From Thermococcus sp. SY098 (GTDB lineage Archaea; Methanobacteriota_B; Thermococci; Thermococcales; Thermococcaceae), in NCBI RefSeq assembly GCF_035621495.1, contig NZ_CP141821.1, positions 1,702,760 to 1,766,759 of the forward strand: DNA of 64,000 bases, in the 5' to 3' direction. Shown piece after piece: positions 1-8,425 of this stretch. The notes below the pieces were generated by a model. It worked only from the letters and a program-made list of their open reading frames with translations. It searched no databases and was not told where the DNA came from. The translations under genes were made by a program, and so were the position numbers. Numbering within the stretch: the stretch's first letter is position 1; every line of letters starts with the position of its first letter.

Positions 1-2
1 CT

Positions 3-68
3 GAAGAATTTAAAGAGAGCTTCTTCAACATAAACACGAAGCATGATTTAAAACGTCTTTTGGGTTAA
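3..68 (+). CDS. 3' end of an unidentified gene (partial)
   Basis: An open frame enters from the left edge and stops with TAA at 66-68. It encodes only the last 21 residues of a protein, rich in Lys, Phe and Asn. Too little is present to name it. It converges with the acetyltransferase gene on the other strand. Confidence 0.4.
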   Translation, partial: EEFKESFFNINTKHDLKRLLG

Positions 69-85
69 GCACAGCGGCATGCCAA

Positions 86-1009
86 TTATAGTGTCTTCGC
101 AAGGATTACAAATCTGTCAAGGACTTTAGGCTTGAAAGCTTGAATTTTCTCAAGGTCTTTTTCTGAGATTGAAGTCCTAATCTCTCTAAATCCTAACTCT
201 TTTGCTCTGCTTCCGATCTGCAGAACGAGTTCCTCAATGTTGTCTCCCCATGCATATAACGTTGCAATGTCTTTTCCGAAGAAGCTTTCCTCAAGGATAT
301 AATAACTCTCCCCAATTTGCCCGCTTTCAAAGTAGAGAAGATCATCTATCCCGGCTATTCTGTCCTTGAATGGTGTGAACCAGTGATGATAAGAGCTCTG
401 AAATTTTCCGAGAATTATTTCTTTGTTTTTGACTTCTTCCCAAGAGAACTCTCGAATGCTAAATTCAGCTTTAGCATCTTTATTTGGAAGCGTTGAAAGA
501 TCAATGCTAATGAAGCAACCCCTGTGAAGGATGTCTTTAATTCCAACCTTTTCATAAAACCCCACTGCTTCTTTCTCTGGTGTCACTGTCAAAAGCTCAC
601 ATTTCTCTTTTCTTGCAAGCTCTTCAGCCGCTTTTACAAGTTCTCGTCCTATTCCCTGTCCTCTAAATTCCCTGTGAACTTCAAGGACGTCTATGTGGGC
701 TATCTTTTTGATTTTCCCATTTATGAGCTCTTCGCTTATGAACAGCTCCAATTCTCCAACAATTCTGCCTTCAATTTCTGCTATCAGCGGAATTTGTCCG
801 TTAAGAAGGAGGTTATTCAAATGAACGGCACATGTTTCAATACTCATCCAAGGTCCGCCATGCAGATACCTTTCTTTGAGGGTTAAATTATCGTAGGAAT
901 CTGGTTCTCTTCTCTGTCCATTTTCGTAGTGATGCCATTCCTCTACATCGGAACAGTGAACATCAACGATACCTCTGGTATCTTCAAGCTTGGCGATCCT
1001 AATCCTCAT
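86..1009 (-). CDS. GNAT-family N-acetyltransferase
   Basis: A 307-residue protein likely to transfer an acetyl group from acetyl-CoA to an unknown amine. The first half holds a typical GNAT core: the acetyl-CoA loop FRGQGIGREL lies near residues 115-124, after the strand IAHIDVLEVHREF, and is followed by the ending strand with GFYEKVG. The second half (about residues 180-307) resembles a degenerate second GNAT-like domain without a clear acetyl-CoA loop, as in other two-domain archaeal members. The start is the ATG at 1009. The neighbour downstream of its start is a TPR gene on the same strand. The substrate cannot be told from sequence. Confidence 0.75.
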   Translation of the reverse strand: MRIRIAKLEDTRGIVDVHCSDVEEWHHYENGQRREPDSYDNLTLKERYLHGGPWMSIETCAVHLNNLLLNGQIPLIAEIEGRIVGELELFISEELINGKIKKIAHIDVLEVHREFRGQGIGRELVKAAEELARKEKCELLTVTPEKEAVGFYEKVGIKDILHRGCFISIDLSTLPNKDAKAEFSIREFSWEEVKNKEIILGKFQSSYHHWFTPFKDRIAGIDDLLYFESGQIGESYYILEESFFGKDIATLYAWGDNIEELVLQIGSRAKELGFREIRTSISEKDLEKIQAFKPKVLDRFVILAKTL

Positions 1010-1037
1010 CCCATCACCAGTGAAAGTTGAAAAAGAA

Positions 1038-1997
1038 TCAAAGCTCAGCTTCGCCTAAGAATTCGAGTAAATCAAGCAGTCTTCTGTCTTTAACTTTAAG
1101 TACTGCCTCACTTACTTCTTCCCTTCCAACCTTGCCATCTTTGAACAGTGCAATTGCTTTAATGCCCTCAAAGAAGTCCTTCAGCTCTGGAACGGCATTG
1201 GCGAACATGTCAATGTTGTTGTAAATTATCTCGAATTCATCTTCAATCATGAGCTGCCAGACTACGTCAATCAGTGCGTCAAATGCAATATCAAAGTACT
1301 CTCCTTTCTTAGCTTCTACCATAGCATAGAGGCACTCCTGCAGAGCGGCTTCGTAATTGTCTTGCTCTTCAAATATTTCTTCAAATGCCAAGTGAATTTG
1401 GGCTTTGAGCTGGGGTTTGTCAAGAACCTTCGGCAAGATTTTGGCTAATTCTGCTTTTGCTGTCGGAATGTCACCTTTCTCAAAGGTTACATATGCCCTG
1501 TAAATCTGAATGTGAAGAACATCTTCATATCTTCCGAGCTCTTTCAGGATTTCTTCTGCTTTTTTCATTAGTTCAAGTGCTTTGTCGTACTCCAGTAATT
1601 CCTCATGGATAAGTGCCATATTGTAATAAACCTTTGCGATGTTCTCCTTGTTTCCTCTCTCGGTTTCTTCCTCTAACAGTTGCCTGTAAAGATCAAGGGA
1701 CTTCTCAAGATTTCCAATGAGGAAGTACAAATCTGCAAGATGATATTTAGCCTCGAATGTGTCTTCCTTCTCGGCAAGTTTTTCGAATTCCGATATTTTA
1801 TCAATTTCAAGGAATTCGAGATAATAGTAAACAACCAACTTGTATAGCTCGGGATTTTTACACTCTAAGGCCAACTTCTCAGCTTTTTCGAGAACCTCTT
1901 TTAAGTCCTCTTCGCTGAGCTCATCAACTTTGTAGTACAAAAGGCTTGCAACCTTTTTGCAGTCTTTTTCTTGGATTGCTTTAAGGATCTCCTCCAT
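1038..1997 (-). CDS. TPR-repeat protein
   Basis: A 319-residue, acidic, all-helical protein with tandem tetratricopeptide repeats between about residues 75 and 220, for example the units with AKYHLADLYFLIGNLEKSLDLY and KVYYNMALIHEELLEYDKAL. Such repeats form protein-binding solenoids; there is no enzyme domain, so a scaffold or chaperone-like role is inferred. The start is ATG at 1997, preceded by a GGGTGA ribosome site; a longer frame to 2054 would run through the promoter of the divergent gene. Highly similar TPR proteins are common in Thermococcales. No partner is evident. Confidence 0.7.
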   Translation of the reverse strand: MEEILKAIQEKDCKKVASLLYYKVDELSEEDLKEVLEKAEKLALECKNPELYKLVVYYYLEFLEIDKISEFEKLAEKEDTFEAKYHLADLYFLIGNLEKSLDLYRQLLEEETERGNKENIAKVYYNMALIHEELLEYDKALELMKKAEEILKELGRYEDVLHIQIYRAYVTFEKGDIPTAKAELAKILPKVLDKPQLKAQIHLAFEEIFEEQDNYEAALQECLYAMVEAKKGEYFDIAFDALIDVVWQLMIEDEFEIIYNNIDMFANAVPELKDFFEGIKAIALFKDGKVGREEVSEAVLKVKDRRLLDLLEFLGEAEL

Positions 1998-2022
1998 ACA
2001 TTCACCCCTGATATTTTTGGAT

Positions 2023-2066
2023 CTTTGAATATTTAACCTTATGCACCAAAGCAAAGCTTTTAAGTA
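2023..2066. promoter_or_regulatory. Divergent promoter pair, TPR gene / secreted-protein operon
   Basis: The 112 bp between the divergent starts at 1997 and 2110 hold an AT-rich box on each strand. On the plus strand CTTTTAAGTATT (about 2056-2067) is a fair BRE/TATA at a suitable distance for transcription starting near 2090. On the minus strand GGTTAAATATTC (near 2026-2037) serves the TPR gene. Called by eye only. Confidence 0.45.
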
Positions 2067-2109
2067 TTACTCACTATAGTAAAAACAAAAATGCTCAGTG
2101 GTGAAGTTT

Positions 2110-3102
2110 ATGAGAAAACTTCCATTAGTCTTAGTAGTTCTGAATCTTTTTTCATCGGCTATGGTCAGTGCCTACAGCTTTAACTTCTCCGTTGACAACT
2201 ACAAGATAATTGAAAAGCCAACTTTTGCTTGGGCTGATTTTGGCAGTACAACGTTTGAGTGGCACGGTTATGAGTTAAACATAACCGACTATCTCTACTG
2301 GGCTGGAATCCTTGTTTCTGTCTCTGGCAACTGCACATTGAAGGATGATGTTAAGATTGTTGATAAAAATGGAAAGAGATTCCATGTAAGTTACGGCACT
2401 TCGCCTGCAGAAGGGACTCTGTATATTCCGATTTTTGAAGCGGATTTGTATTTATCTCCCGGTCTCAACAGAGGTCCCTACACATTCAATATAACCTTAA
2501 GGGTAGAAAACTGTGAGGTTGTGGTGAAAGACTTCATCTTTGTGACTTCAAAGACTCATCCTAAGGAATCTCCCTTGAAGCTTATTCCTCCCAGCTGGTG
2601 CCCGATGAAGGAGCCGAGAATTAGAGCAGTTGAATTTGCAAACAGAACATATTGGAAGGAGTTTGAGCTGAACTTTACGTATATTTATGATGGGGGCTTC
2701 TCTGATCTCGTCGTTGGATGGAAAAGCGAGCCCTGCCCGATTCTCAGCCTGTACAATGGCAGTGTGTGCTTGTCAGATGACTACTGTCATTGTAATGAAG
2801 CAAAGGCATCGCTTCAGCCGGGGATATATAGAATAGCTTTGGGCTTGAAAGATGGTAATTTGTCGGTTAAAATTTTTAATGACAAACTGGTATTTGAGAA
2901 ATCTGTGCATATTGGACATCCTATCTATCTGGACTCAATCGGGGATCCATGCTCCGGCAAAATAGTTGGCAATGTTAGCTTTTACGGCATTGAAGGTTCA
3001 CCTTCAGAGACATTCCATACTCCTGAAGATGATTATGGAGGCTTTGTCTTCGCAGTTGCCGTTGTTATTGCATTGATAATCGCCTTTAGGTGGAAGAGAT
3101 GA
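2110..3102 (+). CDS. Secreted or membrane-anchored protein of unknown function
   Basis: A 330-residue protein with an N-terminal signal peptide (charged MRKL then a hydrophobic stretch ending near SAYS) and a C-terminal membrane helix (FVFAVAVVIALIIAFRW) followed by basic residues, so it is expected outside the cell and anchored by its tail. The exterior part is rich in Asn-X-Ser/Thr sites and has paired Cys residues near residues 75, 140, 178 and 215-230 that may form disulfides. The start is ATG at 2110 with GGTGAAG upstream. It is the first gene of a three-gene operon; its stop overlaps the next start (ATGA). I do not recognise the family. Confidence 0.6.
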   Translation: MRKLPLVLVVLNLFSSAMVSAYSFNFSVDNYKIIEKPTFAWADFGSTTFEWHGYELNITDYLYWAGILVSVSGNCTLKDDVKIVDKNGKRFHVSYGTSPAEGTLYIPIFEADLYLSPGLNRGPYTFNITLRVENCEVVVKDFIFVTSKTHPKESPLKLIPPSWCPMKEPRIRAVEFANRTYWKEFELNFTYIYDGGFSDLVVGWKSEPCPILSLYNGSVCLSDDYCHCNEAKASLQPGIYRIALGLKDGNLSVKIFNDKLVFEKSVHIGHPIYLDSIGDPCSGKIVGNVSFYGIEGSPSETFHTPEDDYGGFVFAVAVVIALIIAFRWKR

Positions 3103-4451
3103 AAAAGAGACTCTTGTCAGTCATGTTTTTGCTCCTCCTGTCGTATCCATTTGGCTCTGCAACTAACCTTACCAATACGTTTGTAACAATAAACACAACT
3201 GAACAGGTTATACTCCTCAACCAAACTTCATCAGAGGAGTTTTACATTAGACTTCCCGTAAAAATACCCTACGGATACAGGCTCGAGGGCTTTGATGTGT
3301 ACTTTAATACTTCCAATGACACCATTATGAGAAAATTCTGGCTTCAATGGGCTGATGGGAATATCTCCATGCCTTCACCCTTTGGCATTCATTGGCTTGG
3401 CAACACCACTGCAAAGTTCTCCGTCAGATTTAACGTTGCTCCTGGGTTTTACATAGCCCACTTCAAGCTGAAGTTTCCAGAAAAAGCTGTACCGCTTAAG
3501 GTAATTGTCTATACGAAGAAGAATAGGCGGGGATTTTCAAGGAAAATTCACATTGCGTACAAAACTGCCGAAATTCACGGAGTTTATGGATTTGCCCGCT
3601 CGAAGTTCAGCTTCACAGCATTTGGAAACCTGCTTGGAATTGAAATTCACAAAGTTGAAAGCAGTGAGGGGAAAAACAATAGAGCTCTGGAAGGAACGTT
3701 GGTATATGGTAATGGAAGTGTCAAAGTTTCTGAAGGATACGTATCCTTTAACCCTCCCCTACCCTCTGGAAGATATTTGCTTAGTTTGAGTGCTCCAGCT
3801 ACTATTAAGGCATACTATGCTATTCCAATAAATGAAACCGTAAATCTTAGCAAGATAAAGTTCACAAGGTATGGAATGCTCTTTGAAGAGCTCAGCTATC
3901 CTCCTTGGGACGAGCTTAACTTGACTTTGGATTTCTTCTGGAACGGGAGTGAGCTATTGGTTGCAAAGCTTGGCGTTCCTGCGTATCCATACGTTGCTGA
4001 GATTAAGCTTAGCTCTGATGGAGTTCTCTGCATCTCTGGGAAGGGCGAATATTACGGACACATCAATAAGTGTTCAGTACTTGAAGGTTATGGCAAGGGC
4101 TTTATAAGACTTGGAATTTTTCTCGTCAGAGATTATGAAGGAAGAAGATACTTGGAAATTGGCGAGATTAAGGTTAATTCGGCTGAAATAATTGGTGAGG
4201 ATTGGTACTTTCTACCGCTGATAAAAGTTGAGGTAGATTCACCAATTGGCATAAGAATGCTGGGCATCAAAAAAGAGGATTTGGTGAATTTTGAAGTGAA
4301 TGCTGTAAGAGAGAACAACTATTACATTATCCCATGCACGTGCAGTGATTATGCTCGTTTTGACGATAAGGCAATCCTCATTCTAATAACTGCCTTTCTT
4401 CTAATGCCACTTATGATCTATGCACTGCTTGAGAGGAGGCGAACTTCATGA
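3099..4451 (+). CDS. Secreted or membrane-anchored protein of unknown function, paralogue of the next gene
   Basis: A 450-residue protein with a signal peptide (MKKRLLSVMFLLLL, cleavage near SATN) and a C-terminal membrane helix (AILILITAFLLMPLMIYALL) ending in ERRR. The exterior domain appears beta-rich and Asn-rich. It shares spaced patterns with the following protein: GNLLGIE in the middle, a D-G-x-L-C-I/K-V-C-V strand later, RYL-I, and a closing NxYYI/VxP just before the membrane helix, which suggests tandem duplication. The start is ATG at 3099 overlapping the previous stop. No known domain is recognised; a cell-surface role is inferred only from topology. Confidence 0.6.
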   Translation: MKKRLLSVMFLLLLSYPFGSATNLTNTFVTINTTEQVILLNQTSSEEFYIRLPVKIPYGYRLEGFDVYFNTSNDTIMRKFWLQWADGNISMPSPFGIHWLGNTTAKFSVRFNVAPGFYIAHFKLKFPEKAVPLKVIVYTKKNRRGFSRKIHIAYKTAEIHGVYGFARSKFSFTAFGNLLGIEIHKVESSEGKNNRALEGTLVYGNGSVKVSEGYVSFNPPLPSGRYLLSLSAPATIKAYYAIPINETVNLSKIKFTRYGMLFEELSYPPWDELNLTLDFFWNGSELLVAKLGVPAYPYVAEIKLSSDGVLCISGKGEYYGHINKCSVLEGYGKGFIRLGIFLVRDYEGRRYLEIGEIKVNSAEIIGEDWYFLPLIKVEVDSPIGIRMLGIKKEDLVNFEVNAVRENNYYIIPCTCSDYARFDDKAILILITAFLLMPLMIYALLERRRTS

Positions 4452-5707
4452 AGCGTTTTAACTCTCTCCTTGCAGAGAGGATGTTCATAATCTCCGTGCT
4501 TTTCCTGTTTTTGCTGCCTTCAGCTGCAGCATTTGAGCGCTCAAAGGTTATTGGGGGCAACTTCACAAACCCTCTTCACGCTGAGGTTCCTCCAGAGTAC
4601 AGAGCAGAGTGGGTTGAGTTCATTTTTTCTTCAAATGAAACATGCAACGCCTCAGCCTTCTACAGGGTTTATCAGTACGGTGAAGTAGTGAAAGAGGGGA
4701 GTGCGGAAGTTAGATGGCTTAAAAAAGAAGTCTCAATAAACGTTCCTCTGGAGATTTATGATGAGTTTACAGTTCATTTAGTTCCCAACTTTTCTTGTAA
4801 TGTAGTCCCAAAACGGTATCTGATGTTTGCTGCGGTTGATTTTAACAGGCTTACTCATCTTGAGGTTAAAACCAAACAAGCCGTTGAAGTTTTGTGGAGC
4901 GGCAAAGCCGTTAAGAATGCCCCTTTGAAAATTGATTTCAACATCCCTGGGAATCTTTTGGGAATTGAGGCTAATTTATACGGCTATAAAGGAAAGCTTG
5001 TTTATGCAATATTGAGCTGGGATAAAGTAGAGAAGAAATTTACGATTCCTGCGGTAAACGGCAAAATATGGATTCCTGGAGAGAATGTCAGTGGAAGAAT
5101 TGAATTGATCCTCGATCTGCCCAAAGGTGTCTTTGCATCTTCAACTGCCTACTATTTAACCAAAAGGAAGCCGGTCAATGAGGATCTTCTCAGAAATGAG
5201 GAAAACCTGGTAAGATTCGAATATCCACTGGGAGGCATGATTTGGGATGAAGTGTGGTTCAAAGTTGTGTTTACGGTCAATGGAGATGGAGACGTTCTGG
5301 TCTTTGATTTTGGCAACACTGAAAATTCAAGGATATCTATAAGCAAGGGTAAGGTTTGCGTCAATCTCTATACGCGGTACAGTGGAAGGAAAAAGGAATG
5401 CTGGCCTTTAGGGGGAAGAACCGTTCACTCCATGATCTTTTCATTAAACAGACGGGAGGATGGAACAAGGTATCTTCGGATTAAAGTTGATGATCTTGCC
5501 TTTAGCACTGATGTGAACTCTGGAATCAGACTTTGGTATATGGGTGAATCCATAATCTCTTTAAGCTTTGATGCATCTTTACGGAGGAATCCATCATATT
5601 ACGTTGTTCCCCCAGAGCAGAGAAGGATTGATCTTGCTCTTGGACTTTCCGTTTTGGCATTATCTCTCTCCACAGTGTCTGTTTTCTTGGTTATGAGAAG
5701 AAGATAA
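4448..5707 (+). CDS. Secreted or membrane-anchored protein of unknown function
   Basis: A 419-residue protein with a signal peptide (hydrophobic VLFLFLLPSAAA) and a C-terminal membrane helix (LALGLSVLALSLSTVSVFLVM) followed by RRR. It is the last gene of the three-gene operon; its ATG overlaps the previous stop. It shares the internal GNLLGIEA motif and the SYYVVP motif next to the membrane helix with the preceding protein, so the two are probably ancient tandem paralogues. The function is not recognised. The TAA stop lies 31 bp before RNase Z. Confidence 0.6.
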   Translation: MKRFNSLLAERMFIISVLFLFLLPSAAAFERSKVIGGNFTNPLHAEVPPEYRAEWVEFIFSSNETCNASAFYRVYQYGEVVKEGSAEVRWLKKEVSINVPLEIYDEFTVHLVPNFSCNVVPKRYLMFAAVDFNRLTHLEVKTKQAVEVLWSGKAVKNAPLKIDFNIPGNLLGIEANLYGYKGKLVYAILSWDKVEKKFTIPAVNGKIWIPGENVSGRIELILDLPKGVFASSTAYYLTKRKPVNEDLLRNEENLVRFEYPLGGMIWDEVWFKVVFTVNGDGDVLVFDFGNTENSRISISKGKVCVNLYTRYSGRKKECWPLGGRTVHSMIFSLNRREDGTRYLRIKVDDLAFSTDVNSGIRLWYMGESIISLSFDASLRRNPSYYVVPPEQRRIDLALGLSVLALSLSTVSVFLVMRRR

Positions 5708-5738
5708 CATTTTTATTCTTCTCTCCCTATTCTAAATC

Positions 5739-6662
5739 ATGCTTGAAGTTATATTTTTGGGAACTGGGGGCATAATGCCGACAAGAGAGAGAAATGTCCC
5801 TTCAATAGCTCTGCGTTATAAGGGCGAAATTATACTCTTGGATGTGGGTGAAGGCACTTTAAGACAGCTTAACACCGCTAAGCTCAGTCCAATGAGGATT
5901 GAGAAGATTTTCATAACTCACTTTCATGGAGACCACTATCTTGGCTTGATGAGCTTAATCCAGACGATGACCCTATGGAACAGAGAAATGCCCCTCCATA
6001 TTTATGGACCTAAATACACCTTTGAATTTATACAAAACTATTTGAAGAGCGGCTTTTTTGCTCCAAGCTTCGAAATTCACATCCATGAACTTGGTGAGAC
6101 GAGGTTAAAATTTGGGGATTATGAAATTTGGAGCTTTAAAGTTGAGCACGGAATTCCAGCTTTGGGATATGTGTTTAAAGAAAAAGACAAGCGTGGAAAC
6201 TTTAATTTGGAGAAGATTAGAGAGCTTGGTCTAAAGCCCGGCCCATGGATGAAGGAGCTTGAGCTTAAGGGAAAAATTGAGATAAACGGACAGATTATTT
6301 ATCTTGAAGATGTTACTGGGGAGAGGAGGAAAGGAGTTAAGGTTGTTTACACGGGAGATACAGAACCCTGCAAAAGGATTGAACTTTTTTCAGAGAGAGC
6401 GGATTTGCTTATCCATGAAGCGACTTACCTAACAGGAGAAGAGAGAGGAGAAAGCTATCACTCAACTGTAAGTGAAGCTTGTGAAGTGGCAAGGAAGGCT
6501 AAAGTTAAGCTTTTGGCTTTGTTTCACAGAGCTCCACGGTACAAATACGATGAATACCTTCAAAAAGCGAAGCAGCTGTGCAACCATAAGTTTATAGTGC
6601 CAAAAGATTTTGATAAGATAAGCTTCAAGGGTGAAAGCTATGAGTTATCTTCGATACGTTAA
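5739..6662 (+). CDS. rnz: Ribonuclease Z
   Basis: A 307-residue metallo-beta-lactamase-fold enzyme, the usual short-form RNase Z length, that cuts the 3' trailer from precursor tRNA. It opens with IFLGTGGIMPTRERN, has the metal motif HFHGDHYLGL near residues 62-71, further His and Asp ligands in GDTEPC and LLIHEATY, and the C-terminal HST and FHRAPRY signatures of the family. The start is ATG at 5739. Its end overlaps the start of the TraB-like gene, so they are co-transcribed. Confidence 0.9.
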   Translation: MLEVIFLGTGGIMPTRERNVPSIALRYKGEIILLDVGEGTLRQLNTAKLSPMRIEKIFITHFHGDHYLGLMSLIQTMTLWNREMPLHIYGPKYTFEFIQNYLKSGFFAPSFEIHIHELGETRLKFGDYEIWSFKVEHGIPALGYVFKEKDKRGNFNLEKIRELGLKPGPWMKELELKGKIEINGQIIYLEDVTGERRKGVKVVYTGDTEPCKRIELFSERADLLIHEATYLTGEERGESYHSTVSEACEVARKAKVKLLALFHRAPRYKYDEYLQKAKQLCNHKFIVPKDFDKISFKGESYELSSIR

Positions 6663-7305
6663 AGTCATTGGAACGATGCATGTCTCTCCAGAAAGCAGAG
6701 AGAGAGTTAGGAGAGTAATATTGGAACAAAAACCGCATGCAATAGCTATAGAGCTTGATAGAAGGAGATTCTATGCGATACAAAATCCTCAAAAGATGAC
6801 ATTTAATGATGCAGTTAAGTATGGGAGGAAAGGGATCATCCAGTATATCCTCACAAAAATTGAGGAAAAGCTGGGAGAGGAATTTGGTATGAGCCCTGGC
6901 GGAGAGATGAGAGAGGCAATAAATCTGGCTGGACTTTTAGGAATCCCCTTATATCTCATAGACGAGGACATAAACACTATAACAATGAAGATCCTCAAAG
7001 CACCTTTTAGGGAAAAGCTTTTACTCCTTTTGGAAGGCTTGGCGGTTTTCATCCCTCTACCGCTTAAACGAGAGCAAACAGATGTCATTATGGATTTTAA
7101 AATCATGATGAATCAGTTTAGAAGAAGGTATCCGTATCTGTATCGGGTTCTCCTTGAGGAAAGGAACGAGATAATGGCAAGGAATTTAATAGCCATTGTG
7201 GACAGCTTAAAAGCAAAAGGGGTTAAAAAACCTAAAGTTATTGCAGTTGTGGGTTTGGGGCATAAGAGAGGGGTTGAAAGAATACTTAATTCTCACAAGG
7301 TATAA
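6640..7305 (+). CDS. TraB-family protein
   Basis: A 221-residue protein with the TraB/PrgY signature: IGTMHVSPES near the start, IAIELDRRRF at about residues 31-40, a central helical region and a closing VVGLGHKRGVERIL. Bacterial relatives are linked to pheromone shutdown; eukaryotic and archaeal members are putative membrane-associated hydrolases with unproven chemistry. The start chosen is ATG at 6640, 23 bases inside the end of rnz, preceded by GGTGAAAG. The archaeal role is unknown. Confidence 0.75.
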   Translation: MSYLRYVKVIGTMHVSPESRERVRRVILEQKPHAIAIELDRRRFYAIQNPQKMTFNDAVKYGRKGIIQYILTKIEEKLGEEFGMSPGGEMREAINLAGLLGIPLYLIDEDINTITMKILKAPFREKLLLLLEGLAVFIPLPLKREQTDVIMDFKIMMNQFRRRYPYLYRVLLEERNEIMARNLIAIVDSLKAKGVKKPKVIAVVGLGHKRGVERILNSHKV

Positions 7306-7350
7306 AAACTCTTTTATATCCCCCAAGACGACATATCCTCGGTGGTACTG

Positions 7351-7527
7351 GTGGAGAGACAGCATCTAAAATGCCCACTATGCGGGGGTACAGATTTTCA
7401 GGTTGAGGAGGGTAAGCTTGACAGCAAGTGGGGGTTTACGGCTCACAAAGTTAAGATAGTCATCTGCAAGAACTGCGGTTATGTGATGATGTTCTACAAA
7501 GGGAGAACCATCTGGGACTTTGATTAA
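7351..7527 (+). CDS. Small zinc-ribbon protein
   Basis: A protein of 58 residues (61 if the upstream GTG at 7342 is used). Two pairs of cysteines, CPLCGG near the start and CKNCGYV near the end, spaced as a zinc ribbon, with a short beta-rich linker. Such proteins are common in Thermococcales and of unknown role; nucleic-acid or protein binding is inferred. An AT-rich box CTTTTATATCC at about 7309-7319 is the likely promoter. Confidence 0.7.
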   Translation: MERQHLKCPLCGGTDFQVEEGKLDSKWGFTAHKVKIVICKNCGYVMMFYKGRTIWDFD

Positions 7528-7580
7528 AACAAGCGTTAAGGTTTATATTTGAACACTTTAATGTACTCTGGGGATGGGAT

Positions 7581-7760
7581 ATGATAGACCGCTTAAGGCA
7601 GATGCTCCGGGTTGAGGTAATAGATGTTGAATACTCCGGAGACAGGATTATAGTGTATGTTCCGAAGGATCAGGTTAGAATTGCCGTGGGTACGGGAGGT
7701 TCTGCTGTAAAAGCTGCAGAGCTTGTCTTAGGAAAAAAGATTGAAATCAGGGGGAGATAG
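7581..7760 (+). CDS. Small KH-like RNA-binding protein
   Basis: A 59-residue frame from ATG 7581 to TAG 7758-7760. It contains VYVPKDQVRIAVGTGGSAVKAAELVLGK, which resembles the core of a KH domain: a beta strand, a helix, the GxGG loop and a second helix, as in NusA-type KH units. An RNA-binding role is therefore likely. The GGGATGGG element 5' of the start is a weak ribosome site. It ends two bases before the M50 protease gene and is probably co-transcribed with it. Confidence 0.65.
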   Translation: MIDRLRQMLRVEVIDVEYSGDRIIVYVPKDQVRIAVGTGGSAVKAAELVLGKKIEIRGR

Positions 7761-7762
7761 TT

Positions 7763-8347
7763 TTGATTAAAGATTTTAAAAAGCAGGAGCTTGAGGACTT
7801 AGTAATCTCGTATATAGTCCTGCTGATTCTGTTTTCAAACTTCGAGATAAAAAACATGCCATATGTAGCTTTGGCTGTTTTAACGGCTTTTGTTTTCCAT
7901 GAACTGGCTCACAGACAGGTTGCGAAGAAATATGGCTATATAGCGTTCTACAAGCGATGGGACACTGGAATTGTAATAGCTCTCCTGCTCGGTATAGCGG
8001 GGAAGATAATATTCGGTCATGCGATATTTTTTGCCGCATTAGGAGCTGTTTACATCTATGCCCCTTACCAGTACTGGGAAGATAAGGAAGCAGAGGGGTG
8101 GATAAGCCTATCTGGGCCCTTAACAAACATAATAGTTGGAATAGTTGCTCTAATTTTGCTGAAGACATTATCGCTTCCGCTTCATGCACTGGTATCTTTA
8201 TTCTACACTGCCATAGTGAACTTCTGGATAGCGTTCTTCAATCTTTTGCCGTTTCCACCTCTCGATGGCTACAAAGTCCTCAAGTGGAACGCTGGCTATT
8301 GGGCTGTTGCAATTGGGGTAGCGTATGTTCTAAGGTCTCTGGTCTGA
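7763..8347 (+). CDS. Site-2 protease family (M50) membrane metalloprotease
   Basis: A 194-residue integral membrane protein with several hydrophobic helices. The zinc motif HELAH is near residues 48-52 and the third metal ligand is in NLLPFPPLDGYK near residues 160-171, both hallmarks of rhomboid-unlike, M50 intramembrane proteases. Substrates are unknown. The start is TTG at 7763, preceded by GGGGGAGATAG, two bases after the KH-like gene. Confidence 0.8.
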   Translation: MIKDFKKQELEDLVISYIVLLILFSNFEIKNMPYVALAVLTAFVFHELAHRQVAKKYGYIAFYKRWDTGIVIALLLGIAGKIIFGHAIFFAALGAVYIYAPYQYWEDKEAEGWISLSGPLTNIIVGIVALILLKTLSLPLHALVSLFYTAIVNFWIAFFNLLPFPPLDGYKVLKWNAGYWAVAIGVAYVLRSLV

Positions 8348-8353
8348 TTCTTT

Positions 8354-8391
8354 TAACACCTTTAGTGATACATGGGGGAAAAGTTAAAATA
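8354..8391 (+). promoter_or_regulatory. Glycolytic promoter of pgi with a Thermococcales glycolytic motif
   Basis: TAACAC-CTTTA-GTGATA at 8354-8370 matches the known motif TATCAC-N5-GTGATA with one mismatch. It lies upstream of TTAAAATA (about 8384-8391), a plausible TATA box. In this order of elements the TrmB-family regulator Tgr/TrmBL1 activates glyconeogenic promoters or represses depending on position; upstream placement is associated with activation. Confidence 0.7.
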
Positions 8392-8425
8392 CTTGCTGCA
8401 TTAGGCTATATTAGGGGTGATGCTG

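Noticed and set aside
7776-8189. A 137-codon minus-strand frame over the M50 protease gene
   Set aside because: The plus-strand gene has the HELAH and PPLDG motifs; the opposite frame has no domain or ribosome site.
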